A DNA stretch of 64,000 bases from Dirofilaria immitis. Lineage: Eukaryota > Nematoda > Chromadorea > Rhabditida > Onchocercidae. A model generated the notes under the pieces. It saw only the letters and a list, made by a program, of their open reading frames with translations. It had not been told where the DNA came from and did no database searches. This document shows, piece by piece, positions 14,101-27,690 of this stretch (within the stretch, counting starts at the first letter, position 1; every line of letters begins with the position of its first letter). Made by a program: the position numbers and the translations under genes. The stretch lies in assembly GCA_024305405.1 (NCBI GenBank), contig JAKNDB010000107.1, positions 5,192,501-5,256,500 on the forward strand. Direction: 5' to 3'.

Positions 14101-16689
14101 TGCAAACAACGGATATGTTCAAAAATTCTTGCATTTTAAAATAACTATTCCCATTTTTAAAAGAACATTCGGAAAATTTTTGTTTATTCATAAGCTCCCT
14201 CAAAAAAGTAATAGAAAATAAGCTAATTATTAGCTTTCTTTTACATTTTATTTTCCATAGAAATTATCATAATAGCAATTTACAACGGATCAAACATAAG
14301 CTTAATTGAGAGAGGGCTCATATCTTATCCAAGCCAAATTTATTGTATAATACTTATCACTTCTTTATAATTGCTATCAACTTTGATTCATATCTTCCTT
14401 ATTTTTCATTTCAAAAAAATCATATCAAATTTATTTTACTTCGAATGTTAAGATTTTTATGCATAATTCTTCATTTGTTAAAAATTCCATGAATAAGTTT
14501 TAAATATAGGTTTCAAATTTACTGAAATAATGTCCCATTATAAATACAAAAATTTTAAACGATGATTTAATATATAATATTAATAATTCATTTTGCAACA
14601 ATATGCAACTAAAAATTAAAGCTTATTTTGTGCAAGCATATACTTTTGTTAAAAATTAGTGCACCGATTAATTAATGACAATACTAAACTTATCAGTGAA
14701 AATTGATAAATATATTATATATATATATATATATACCTTGAAAAGTTGTAGTGCAATATTCATTCTACAATAAGGTGAACAAAAATTTTCATATAGAACT
14801 GGTTGATTATCATATATTACACTATGATTATTCATCAAATACGTTGTCAGACGTTCAATTTCATCCAAATAATCATCCCGTAACATAGATCCATTATCTT
14901 TAGCCGTTAATAATACTACAGTTACCATTGGATCACCTAAAAAGAAATTAATTCTAGAATTTATCTCATCTTTTTAATCCAACAATGAACTTTTAAATGG
15001 CTTAATTTAAGGAAGGAAATTAAAAAAATAATGCAATAATACATTCCATTAATAAAGATTTCTTGATCATACCTCGTAATATAAGTCTTCCTTATCAATC
15101 AATTAAAGCTTATTTTAATTAATAATCGAAACTTAAATGAGCAGAGAAATGATTTATTTGCTTCACATAATGTTTGAAATAGCCCAGGTGATGCAATTTT
15201 ATTTACTCATTTTTAAATAAAATTTTTGGAAAAATTTGAATTAATCTCTTAGCTATTCCTAAAATTACAACTAATAATTTCCTATTATAAAAATATTATT
15301 ATTCGTCTAATTATTCTATAACATATCGAATACTAGATATATTATTTCACATGCTGTATTTAATTCTATAAATTTCATTTCAAATTTCATATTTCATTTA
15401 TTGTGATTAGAATGTAAAATTATTTCAAAATACCAGTAGCATTCCAAAATTCTCGTAAAACATTCATTTCATATCTGGACGGTGCATTGGTTGGTGTATA
15501 ACCATCACGTATTCGATCACGTAAAACAATTTTAAACATGCCAAATGAACTTGATGAGATCAATAATGACAAAAAATGTATACTATCGGATAAGAGCCAA
15601 CATTTTCACCTAAATTTTTAGAATAATTTAAATTGAAAACGAAAATTTAAAATCAAAATTCAACTTTCAATTAATTAAAATTAAGAAAAGAAATAAATTA
15701 AAACAAATTTATCGAATTTATTTTAATCCATTTGTTATTTACATAGTAAAATGCACATTTCACATAAATTATTCAACAGATGGCACCATTTATAACTTAT
15801 CATTTCTTTGTTCCATCAATGATTTCGCATTGAATCTATCATTCAGTTACAGAAAGAACTATGATTTATAATCAATTCAGAAATTATAATAAACATAAAT
15901 TGCAGTATTATAAATGGAAATCGAAAGTCTGGTAAAGAAATATATTAAAAAGATAACAAACGATAAGAAAAGCATACTGAATTCAGAATAAATTTAGTTA
16001 ACAATGAAAAAAGTGATAATTGGATATCAGGATTTCTTTTGATATAGAATTCGTTAATTCTACATTGATATTAATAAAGACTGAAAGAATATCAACCAAA
16101 TCATGTTTATATAATTTTACGACAAGAATATATAATTTTACCTAGAAGTCGAAATAGACCTCGAAGCGTGAGATACCTCCATAAAAGAGAAATTTGCGAC
16201 GCCGTGAATCACTTATGCTTTCTGAATTTGCAAACAAAATATAACGAATAAACTAAAATCTTTTCCCACGTTTTTTTCAAATTCTTTACATCAAATTAAT
16301 ATAAAATTTCAATGTTTATTGTTTTTTTAAAACGTTTCGATGATATTTTTCTAATAGCAACAATTTTTAATAATTCAATTTTTATTTTTTAAAGCAAAAA
16401 TAAGAAATACAATGTAGTAAACAGATTAAATCATCAAACAGACTATGGTAAATTTGACCTTCATTTGATTAAATTTATTCAAAAACTAACCATGATTAGT
16501 AATTTGAAATTTATTGAATGCTTGAGCAGACTGATTATTCCATCGTAACAAATTATCAGTTCTTTCCAAATGGATGTTACTCAAATCATTCTTCAAACTA
16601 TCGTTTCTTGTTACTTTGACCTCATCCAAATATTCATCGGTCATCAACAACGCTCCATTGACTGCTTCTTCCGGATTTTCCAGCGACAT
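8194..16689 (-). CDS. patched-related (PTR) / RND-family membrane protein with sterol-sensing domain
   Basis: Multi-pass RND-type membrane protein of about 900 residues, related to Patched; nematode PTRs act in cuticle, moulting and lipid or sterol transport. Nineteen minus-strand exons: 16491-16689, 16142-16221, 15434-15609, 14737-14936, 13721-13961, 13400-13525, 13223-13294, 12711-12919, 12158-12328, 11744-11916, 11302-11509, 10939-11061, 10552-10749, 10302-10414, 10062-10139, 9609-9714, 8984-9102, 8648-8805, 8194-8418. Key features: [10 protein letters not shown] start; first membrane segment [13 protein letters not shown]; sterol-sensing segment with [19 protein letters not shown] (the RND GxxxDD motif, split by an intron); second half with [18 protein letters not shown] (GxxxD) and [12 protein letters not shown]. 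Phases agree at all junctions if about seven single bases are missing, in exons 2, 3, 5 (two), 7, 8 and 18. This could be a pseudogene, but the deficits match those in neighbouring genes. Orthology to a named ptr gene is not determined. Confidence 0.9.
14711..14735. repeat. (AT)n microsatellite in a PTR intron
   Basis: Alternating TA run directly beside the donor of the exon 14737-14936. Confidence 0.85.
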
Positions 16690-19600
16690 CTTCTACACAA
16701 GAATACTTCACTTTTTTTTCAATTCTTCGACCACTTCATAATTTAAACCTTTTTCTTCAACTTCTCACTATCTTACTGGAAAAAAAATTAAAAATAATTC
16801 ACTGTTACATTACAATGAATCGAATGATTTACATTTTTCACGCAAATACTTGCCGGTTAAAAAAAGAAAACAATTCATGCAAATATTTAAGCCTACAGCA
16901 TAACTTACATATTTATGCAAAAATTCCAGTTATGTATTAAAAATCCGTCAGTGATAATATCATTAAACATTTGATAAAAATAGTATTTTGGTAATGGAAA
17001 TGCTAAATTGCCATTGATATTTTAATATATGTTTTATAATATGCCATATTTTAGGTTATTATTTCAAAATTGATTAATAATTTCTACGAAACTTCCTAAT
17101 AAAAAAATGGACTTCTTTCAGCAAAATAACTGAACCGACAAGGAAATAAAATAAAACGAATTTTCTAATTGAAGAAGTAAAGAAATATGAATTTCCTAAC
17201 AGAAATGAATGGAAGAATATATTTCAAATAGAAGAACTAAGCTAATAACATTTTGAATAAAAGTGACTTTTCTAGCACAAGAAATAAACAAACATGAATC
17301 GTTATCATAAAGATAAATTTTTTATATCAATCGAAAATACCAACAAATAAATTGGGATATGATGATTTGTTCCTTTGATATCAAAATTTTTCCATACATA
17401 TTTTAAAACATAATGCTGGTGAAATATATTATGATAAAATTATGCTCTTATCTATATATCGATGAACAGAACATTTGATAAAAGAAATTCATAGTGAGAA
17501 TGTTAATTGTTAATTTAATCAGATTTGCAAAAATAACTATTCAATTAAAAAATGCAAAGATTTAATGGGAAAAAAATCTCAAAATTTTAAATTGATGTGA
17601 CCAAATTGTTTGAAGACACTTAATTTTTCATTGTAAATTGTAGACAAGAAATGAAAAAAGATTAAAAATATAAAATGGTCAAATTATGATGAAGTAATTT
17701 GAATATTTTCAAGAAATTTTTCATACAATTTTTGAGAGATGAAGAATGAATTTAAAAAAGCAAAATTATTTTACTTCAAGCAAAGATTTTTAATTGACTT
17801 ATTCACTGAATGGATCGTTAATAGCCCTCAGTAATCGAAATATTCGATAATATTGAATAATCTTTGTACTATATTTATCAGTCATCTCTTTTTACTTAAA
17901 ACTAGTGGCTTTTATTTCGTATTGCTTTTTAAAATCAAATATCATATAGCATTTCATTTGTATCGAAATCTTGAAATATATGCGGAAAGATGTGAGCTAA
18001 GTATAAATTCTAGATTAAGTGAAAGTATCAAAATAAAATAGCTTTCTAAAATTTAGAACCTATACTCAAAATCTTGAAATATATGCAGGAGAGGTGAAGT
18101 AAATGTTTAATATTTAAATATGGATGAAATAATATGTTCACGTTAAATCAGTACAAAGTTATTTTTATATACAAGAGTTTTTCTGATTACAATTATCCAT
18201 GAATCTTTTTGCAATTTTGATCCGATAAAAAAATGCTATTTTGAAATTGATGAATTAAAGTTAAAATGGATATGAAGGAACAATTGTATCTCTTCATTTC
18301 TGCTTTAAATTTCAAAAAGAAAAGAAAAAATTTTTGAAAAATATCGTTTTTTATCAATCACTACCGTTCTTTATAGCATGAGGAGCAATTTTAAAGATTA
18401 TCAGAAAAAAAGAGAAACTTTTCAAATGTTAACTGTCTATAATAAACAAGAAATGCTTCAATAATTTTTAAAGTACGATGGCTTTTCTGTTTAATATATA
18501 CAAATTTCTTATATAACCTTTAGCTACTAAACTTACTAGTCCTGTTTTACATTTAAATTTAATGAATCTGATAAATTCAATAAAAAAATTTTGCTAACTA
18601 ATTGCTCATATGGAACCAGAAATTTCGCTTGTATATTGAAATAAATTTCCTAAAAAATGCTTTCTTCCCAATCAAAAAAACTGAATGTTCAAAACACTGA
18701 CATATTAAAAGTGAAAATTTTGATGTATATATCAATTTTGATATTTCAATATATATACAATAATATATTTTTTCATTCCTAACATTTTAATATTTCAATA
18801 TTTCGGCAATAGAAATTTGCTATGTAAAAATTTTCACGAAATATTCAAATAAAGCGATAATAATAGAATAAGTAATGTTTCTAAACTTACTGAAATTAAG
18901 AATATTCATAAAATAAATTAAATGTAATCAATAAATGAAAAGTTATGATAACCGGAAGCTTAAAAATTTAGAAGCTTAACTTTAATTCTGGCAATAAATT
19001 TATATATACTATTAGCAAAATTAAAACTTTACGTGAAAATAAGAATACTTACTTATTTGAAAGTAAAATAATTTTTCATAAAAGATCAAAACAAAAAAAA
19101 AAGAAAGAATCATTTAGCTTTCATTTTATACTATTCTTTGAAAATACTTCGTTTTTAAAATTCTTCCAGTCTGAATAAAATGTCAAAATAGCATACTTTT
19201 GTTTATATTTTAACGCGCATATATACATATATAATGATGATACTGCACTTAACCAAAAAAAAAACTATAATAGAATTCTTTCCGGTGAAAACGATAATAT
19301 AAACGATGTGAATTTCGTCTACATAAAGAGATATGAAGTTTTTGGAGATATAAGTAATTCTATTTGATAAAAAGATAAATATAATTTTTATTTTTATTTT
19401 CGTAAAAGACTTTGTATTAGATAAGCTAATATATGTACGGAAAGTTTTAATTTTAAATTCAACAAAATAAAAGATATTTCTTAGAATTAAATATTTAAAT
19501 AATGTCCATTTCTATTACTATACATATACATATAAGTAATTCTATTTGATAAAAAGATAAATATAATTTTACGAAAATAGAAATTATCAATTATCAATTA

Positions 19601-22395
19601 TAATAATTAAAATATTGATGATAGAAAAAAAAAAAAAAAACGATTTGTCTATTTGTACATATTGACAATTTTCAGTGTTTGCACATCAACAGTTTTAAAT
19701 TTTCTTTTCTTCACTGTCCCCCTTTTTTCCCACCTTTCCTCGTCCCTCGCTTCTTTAAAAGTTTTCACGTTTGGTTTTGAAGCGATTCATTATCGTTTTC
19801 CTATAAAGGTATCCTTCTATTCCTGCTAATATTAATTTTTGTTCTCTTACAAATAGGAAACATTACTGATAATTGATAACCATCACTGCTAATCTTTTCC
19901 CATTTTTCATATAATAGTAATATTATTACTATACTTACTTCTCATGGTTTTTTCATATGAAAATAATATTTCACCAATTGCTATCATTTCATTCCATCCA
20001 GAAAGAAAAAATACATAGATTACAGAGAGATAGTTAGCATAAGCATTACATCCAATTCATTTATCATCATCATCATCTATTTTCAAATAAATGCACATCG
20101 ATTCTGACTGGCATCATTTGCATAAATCAATGAATGAATAAATGATGCAGCAAAGAGCTTCCAATACTATTATGTCAATACATACAAGAAATGTGATTGA
20201 CTTTTGTTGAAATGGTTCGATTTATGCAAATTCATTTCATTCCATTTCATACAAAATAATCATTAGTGTTATATCGTTTTCTTATCATTTAACTATCAAT
20301 TTATCATGATTAATTGCAAAGTTCCAGCTAGCTAATAATTGCCACTTAAACGTAAAGCAAATGATTAAAGAAATTATATAATTATATTATGAAGATATCA
20401 TTGGACCATTAAATTACTGTAACTTCGCGTTTTTAAGATTTCAATTAAACTAATAAATTTCATTTTAGCATAAAGTAACAAAAAACTAAAAAAAATCAGG
20501 TAATTATTTCTTGAAGATACCATCCAATTATCAATTTTTTTCACAAATTCGTAATTGGTGAATGATTCCTTTTGAATGGAAACCAATGGTAAATTATTAG
20601 TATTATTTACTTTTAATTACATAATTTTCTTTTCTCATTAACGGAGAGTAATTCTATGCAAAAGAATACATCATTTCATTATTTATTAATAGCTATTAAT
20701 TTCCAATTCCATCTGATACTTTTGCTTACAATTATTCATATCTGTACATGGAAGCAAATTATATTTATTTGAAAATGTGTTTAATTGGAAATTAGAAAAT
20801 ACACTAGGAAAATTAATGCTTACAATAGAATTCCTGCAATTTAATAAATGGAAATAATTGGTTGATGAAATGCGTTGAACATTCTTTAATTATATTTCCA
20901 TCTCTTAGTGCCGTGCTGCTATGGAAACAGCATAAAATTGATATGGAAACAAAGATGAATTGAAGCAAATATCAGACAATGAATGAATGGCAAGGAAAAT
21001 AAAAAATAAAAAAAACAACCGGATTTCGTCGTAATTCGAAATATTTTCATAAAATTCGAAAATTTAGCTGTAATACATGAATGGAATTTGTTTATTCCAT
21101 AAACTGATTCTTCATAGAATCAGTTGCTTCATTTTCTTCCATAAATTGATTCGGCATAGAATCACTTAAAGTAACAAAAAACTTCCCGTCTATCATTTAT
21201 TTGAGCTCGCAGAATTTCAAAACTTCCCCATTATTTGTAAACAACAGCCTATTAAAATAAAAAAGAAAAGTAATTTCCTATTCTTCAATCCGAGATCGAT
21301 CATTGATCCATCGTGTTTTTTTGCACCTAACAATAACAAAAATGGAAACTGTATAATATGGCAGTTGGTGCTTGCAAAATAAGCCATCAAGTTTTACAGA
21401 CGACAGTGCTATGCTGAAATAGTCATATGAGTTCAAAGTTAAGCTTATGATATCATCTGTCAATCCACTCATTCATCCAAATCTCATTTCCATTTTCTAC
21501 AATCTTTTTCAGAAACTGACTGAGTTAAGAATATGTAAAAGATATGGAATTTTTACGAAACCAAATTCATGATATTCATTTTCACTTTCATCTTCATTTT
21601 CATTTTCATCTGAAGTGAGCATCGATAAAATTTTATCAATTCACAAACTCAATCAAACTTTTTGTCATTTTCTGCAATCTTTTTCAGAACTGATTTAACA
21701 ACGAATAAATAATGCCAAAAGATAATAAACCAAAATTTTGCAAGTACTCACTTCATATTAAGAAGAATTATATTCAGTCTATCGAGTATTATTTATCTCA
21801 TTATAACTAAAGTATTTCATTAACGGGTGTAAAAATAGGGGAATAAAAATTCTTAAAGACTACGAGAAATTAGTTCATTGTTCCCTAAAATTCGAAATAT
21901 TTGAAAGTAACAAAAAAACAAATTTCTTCAGAGAATGCAAAGTTTGACTTTTGTTTATAACAGAAAACAGAATTGCATTCATGCTTTTATTAATAAAATA
22001 AACAATATGAATGAATTGTGAAAGCAAAATCGAAAGTAAAATTGATGAGAGCAAAAGTTTAAAATAAATAGTCATAACTTTCCTTGCCCTTTGTTATTTC
22101 TCAAATTCTAAAAAGTTATTTGATTTGTAAAATGAAAAGAAAAACAATCGAACTTTCTACAAATCGAATTGCTCAAATATGACTGTGACAGTTATATTGC
22201 TATTGATATAAAGATTAATGCCGATTATGATTCATAATACTTGTGATAGAGATAAAAGATTGATGAAGATATAAAATTTTAAATAGATGGATACGATTCC
22301 ATTCTGCAGTCATTGCAGTAAATTATTTTTCAAAAATAAAACCGATTTAGGATATTCTAAAATTTTAAATCACTTAGACCATATCATTCTACAAA
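16690..22395. other. gene-poor spacer upstream of PTR
   Basis: AT-rich, no exon chain with consistent splice sites or recognisable motifs on either strand. Holds the 5' flank of the PTR gene, where tattcttgtgtag ends three bases before the ATG (possible trans-splice acceptor), TCATCATC-type runs near 20060 and TTCATTTTCA-type runs near 21575-21610. Confidence 0.5.
19349..19570 (+). repeat. short direct repeat, two copies about 180 bp apart
   Basis: A stretch of about 40 bases beginning ataagtaattctatttgat occurs at 19349-19388 and again at 19530-19570, apparently identical. The sequence between is not repeated. Confidence 0.8.
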
Positions 22396-22397
22396 TA

Positions 22398-22420
22398 GTT
22401 GTTGTTGTTGTTGTCGTTGT
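22398..22420. repeat. (GTT)n microsatellite
   Basis: Trinucleotide run of GTT with one GTC interruption. Confidence 0.8.
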
Positions 22421-22528
22421 GGATTTCTTGTGGTACTAATTGCTGGGGCTACAGGATAATTTTTAAAAGTAATCTAAGAAAGAAAATCCGTTCCGGGAGG
22501 AATGTTCTAATACTATTTAACTGAATAC

Positions 22529-22650
22529 AAAGATGAGAACGGATGATACATCATAATAAAAAATTGGTTATAAAGATGAGAACAGATGGGTATGTCGTAG
22601 CACAAAATTGGAAATAAAGATGAGAACGGAAAGATTTCGAAATAAAAGTG
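22529..22650. repeat. degenerate tandem repeat, period about 43-44, ~2.6 copies
   Basis: Units start with aaagatgagaacggatg at about 22529, 22572 and 22616; the units differ at several positions. No frame stays open across the units. Confidence 0.75.
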
Positions 22651-25600
22651 GCTTGTTACTTATATAAAACTATTTTATAAAATTATTTCGGTTTTTCCTT
22701 GACAGTTGTTGTGTCTTAGTTACGTAAAGCTTTTCGAATTTTTGCTGGATACTTCCGAGAGGATCAGAATATGTTCTAACTCTCTTTCAAGAGACAAAAA
22801 CAAGAATTTTATGACAGTAATAAATAGCATAAGATGTCTAGAGAAAAATGATGTTGAAGAAATAAATTAAATTGATGCTTAATATATATCGATATTTATT
22901 TCATGACATCCAAGAAAATATATCAAGTTACAAGAGAACGTAATGAATGCTTCCTTTTATAGGTAACTTACTTGCATAATCATTAACTACATTCTTACAT
23001 AATGAAGTAATAATTAAATGACTATATCTTGGCAATATTAAGAGAGTAATATCTAAATTAGATTTATCAATGATATCAAACATATGAACTTCATAATCAT
23101 ATCTGAAAGTAATGAAATGCTTAGAAATGACGTGAATAATCATATGTATATATGTAATATATTTGATACATATACAAGAATAAAATGCATAAATCCCTTC
23201 ATTGCGAATCATATCTTTATCTATAATATTAACTTTTGATTCGACAAATCATTTTCTAAATAAAGAAGCTAAAGGTCTGAAATGAAATGAAGGAAATTAA
23301 AAAGAATAGGAACATATTTCGAATAAATCAGTATTTATAAAGCTTATTGCATGAATAATCGGATAAATTGACGTTTTTCATGCGAATTTCATGGACAAAA
23401 TTTATCAGATATCAGATATAAACTTGAATATATAGCAGCGAGCGTTTTGTGAAGAAAATAACATTGAATATTGGAGAGAATTTATCATTTCCCATATTAA
23501 TATTATAAGAATTCGATTGTTATCATTAGAAGTGCTAATCATTTTATCATCTACTTTTCGAAAATTTTTTCCATCAATGAGAGGAAAATAATTTGATATG
23601 TGTTTATAAATTTGACTATAAATCACAATAACTACATTAGCTATGTATTCAAATTTATATCTAATAAAAGTTTGTAAAATCAACTTTTTAATAATTCAGT
23701 TCTTTAGTACAAGAGAAGTTAAAACTTGAAAATATTCGTTGCGAAAAAAGTAAGCTTACGAGATAGGAAAAGCATAGCATAGTATGCCATCTATTCATCC
23801 ATCTATAAGTGTTATTGGAATTGCTCTAGCCTATATGCTTCTTTCTTCTCAATCTATCGATCCTGAGCTAAATGCATCATCATGTTGTCGTCGTGTAGTG
23901 ATAATATTGGAGGAGGAAATAGAAGTATGAGTTCTTTCGTTCATCCTCCCATCGTATCCAAAGTTTGAGTTGTTCCATAAACTTCATCGTAAATATTGTC
24001 CAGATCATCACAAACATTTTGCAAAATGAGTGATGATCTCTTGAAGAGTATCATCAAATATGCCATCTCATCGTATTCCTCACAAAATTCTTATACTAGT
24101 ATTATTCCTATTATTATTGCCTTTCAATATTACAATTATAAAATGCTTATTTCTTTTAAAATACTTGATTCAATTACTTTTCATATCAATGTGATAAGAA
24201 TCTTTTAATTGAATTGAACTTGAGTGTTTGTTCTCTTGCTTTATGAATGATTGCAATTGAACAAATCGATTATTATCAATAATTCATCGTGTCGTGTTCT
24301 ACATAAAATGGTAACATTAATGTTACCTATGATAATAATTCAAACAAAAATTTGAAAATAATTTACTAATAATTCTTTTTTAATTCGTCGTAAAATTACA
24401 ACACAAATGAGAAATATTATCATTTATTTGTATCAAATTCTACATAAGGCGGATAAAGCTAATTAAACAAATGTAAAAAGTACTTTCTTTATGATTAATT
24501 TATTTTTTTTCCAATCGATGCTTAAAATTTTAGAAAAGATGTAAAAGAGTATTCAGCTAAATTCCATCAGTGTAAAATTCAAACTTGAAAACCTTTAGAT
24601 CATTCTTTTCAAAATTTAAAGTCATTTATTTGATTTGCACAACTAATCATTTATAGTATGTTTGTAAGGAATACCAATTTAAAGCGGTAATGAATTGTGT
24701 TTAACTTCTTGATATTTTGAGAAAAATTTTTATCAAACTTGTAATTCGTCTTCGGAAGCTTGCAGTGTATTTTTCATAGCTTTGATTTATTCTTCCTATA
24801 TTCCGAAGTAAAAGTCCAATTAATTAATTTCTTTTTCGAAGAAAATAAATTAGGCATCGAATATGTTCATTTTCGCAATGTCTAAAGTAGTTATCGTTTT
24901 TCATGAAACATTATATGAAAGAAAAATGATCAAAAATACAAGATTATACATATGACCTTGGCACTATTGACATCGTAAATCAACTATTATTTTACGTCGT
25001 GCAATAACGCTATAAATTCACTTTTTTGGAAAAAAAACAAGCCGTATTTGGAATACGATATTATCGGACTGTAATAATTGATTCTTTCTGAAATATAACC
25101 TTGAAATTTTATAAATTATCACCAAGCAGAGACCGAATGAGTAGATAAATTATCATCTGAATGAGAAGTATTGTTTGGGAAAAAGCACTAAAAATCATAT
25201 GAATGCGATAATTTTAATAAAATAAAAACTTTACGCATATTTTAGAAATGACATAAAATTTCAATATTTCAATATGCAAAATGTAAATAAATATTTTCAA
25301 ATAGATGGGTATTTATTAGAGAATTAATATAAAGTTTTTTAATTTCCAGCAAATTTCATAAATCATTTCTTGTAATTTTTACATTCGTTTGCATTTAAAT
25401 TATGCAAAACTAAGAAGTATGTGAAGTAAATTTATTGAAAATGCAAAACTCTTTCAGCTAAATGTCATTTGTAAATATCGTATGAATAACATAATTTTGA
25501 TGAGGTCAAATGCTTCTCAGGAAAAGTATATAAGAATATTAAATAAGGAATAAAAATGAAAAGAAAATTTTATCAGACATTAAAATTGTATATCAATGTA

Positions 25601-26007
25601 AAAATGATGCCTGAAAAAGTTTTTTCACTTAAAAATGAAAAGAGTAATTTAATTACAAAAATTACTGCATTTTTGATCAATGATTGCTCACTTATTGATT
25701 TATTGCATTCTTTATTTCAAAAAGCGATCGATCAGTAAGCATTTCAAGTATGCAACATGCCGTTCATACTTCACGATTCTTCTAACGCAAATGAAGCAAA
25801 TGATATTCATTAAATTTGATGAAGCTGAATCAAAATTATCATATGTGTTCTTTTATATTGAACATATTTTTGCCCAAATTTCACTCATTATTTTCGTCTT
25901 TTCCAATTTATCAGTGAAATTTATCAGATAAAATATCTCATTGAACAGTAATTTACTGCAGATTACAGGCTTATATATAACTCATGTTTGAATCAAAAAT
26001 TTTTTTT
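22651..26007. other. gene-free spacer
   Basis: AT-rich; only short frames rich in Ile, Phe, Ser and Asn without splice-consistent neighbours. Nothing recognisable. Confidence 0.5.
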
Positions 26008-26138
26008 ATATAAAAATCTTTTCTGAATTTGTTCATATAAGAATTTTTCAGAATTTTTTATATAAAAATTTCTCGGATTTTTTTACATAAAAACTTTTCG
26101 AAATTCTTTTCCATAAAAACTTTTCGGAATTTTTTTAG
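26008..26138. repeat. degenerate ~26-bp tandem repeat, about five copies
   Basis: Repeated units of the form ataaaaacttttcggaatttttt. Copies to the right (26085-26138) are more alike than those to the left. Confidence 0.7.
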
Positions 26139-27296
26139 TCTGAAGGAAAGAAATTCAACTTTTTGATCATTTTGACTTTATTATTGAGATCATATTTGAA
26201 ATTCCGAGAAGTTTGTTGTGTATTGATAACTTTTTATTATTCAAATATTCGTTAACTTTATGCTTTGAGAATACTTATGACCATTACCCATGCCTATGAT
26301 TATTATCTATATTAGGAATTAAGTTGGGATATTATAGCTTTTCTATGTATTAGGAGAAATGTCTAAGATGATACAGTACACTTCGTGTTTTTACAAAATC
26401 AAATGTAATATATATGCTTAATAAATGTGAAAATTTAAGTGGAAACACGTATGTCAATTATCAGTTAGCTTTCTTCTAATCGAGAATAAAAAATGAATAC
26501 GGTTTATTTTTCATAATTTTTGCTAAAAAAATTCTGATATTTTTCGAGACGTTTGTAAACTAATTCTTTCATATTGTAAGATAATATAAAGTTGTTGTGT
26601 TATATAAACTGCATATCTGACTTCGTAGTAATCTAATGTTTGATAAGATACTTAAAAACTAAAAGTAATCTTCGATTGAATCTTCTATTAAAAATTTATC
26701 GCCATTGATTTATGGAGTTATAAAAAGTTTCAAAATATTTATTAAAAGAAATTCTTATGTTTCATTGAAAACAGTTCATTTTATTGTTATTTTTTTACTG
26801 TTCATTAAATTAATACTTAATTTTGAATATATTACTGTTTTTAGATGCAAAATGATAAAGAATGCATTTAAAATTTTCACTATAAAATATTGCGCAAATA
26901 AAAAAGTAAAAAAACCTTGCAAAAAAATAGTTGTGATTACAATATGAGGAGAAGAAAAGAACAAGGAATGTATTCGGTTTCGTTGATCCATTTAATTTTG
27001 TATTATTCTATTCTGATATAATGCCAAGTATTAAATATATCAAAAGGCTGATATATTTTAATTTATCATCAGAACTTTTTTATTTTTGTAAAAGCAACTT
27101 TATTCCTCATTTGATATCTCGATAATTTCATCTTTTTGAAATATTTATAAATAAATTTGAATGATTTTTTTCAATACTAATGAATGATGGTACTATTATT
27201 CATTGTTCCATTGCTATATGTTATTTGCCAATTCTTGTGCCATAAATAATAATTATTATGATTAAAAAGAAGGTAGGTATTAATTATAAAACATGA

Positions 27297-27690
27297 GGGC
27301 GATGAGATTTGATAGAAAAAGTGATTAAAATGCATGAAAATGGCATCCGTTTAATGGCTTAAGAAAGGACATTATGAAAATGCTAATTTAAAATCACAAA
27401 GGATTCGAAAAGGAGAGAGAAATAGTTTTCAAGATTTGATAGAGAAGTAATAGATTCATATCTTCAGAATGGATTGAAAGTTTTTGCAGGTTGTTATCTG
27501 AAGTTTTATGTTGCTTGATCGTCATAATTTATCAGATTTATGTAAATTATAAACTTAATTTTCGAGTACGCAAAGGGAAGCTTCATTTACGAGTGCTACA
27601 AAACATAAAGTACAAAAATACGAAGTGGTTGGATATAATGAAAGAAATCGAAATTGTTAGAAATTCCTTTTACTATCAAATGGAATAAAT
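27297..27690 (+). pseudogene. decayed SDR (short-chain dehydrogenase) exon fragments
   Basis: At 27460-27510 the plus strand reads YLQNGLKVFAGCYLK, closely matching CLQNGFTVFAGCLFE in exon 2 of the intact SDR at 42.4 kb. The matching upstream part (DLIEK...) is broken by TAA and TAG. A second piece at about 27300-27345 reads DLIEKVIKMHENG with a stop before it, resembling the same exon. A frame at 27560-27680 beginning GKLHLRVL may be a worn exon 3 (compare GRLYAFQMD). Stops, a lost start and missing Tyr/Lys catalytic exons mark this as a relic. Confidence 0.5.

Noticed and set aside
26705..26991. Overlapping plus and minus frames of 80 and 71 codons
   Set aside because: Low-complexity Ile/Phe/Lys sequence on both strands, typical of AT-rich spacer.
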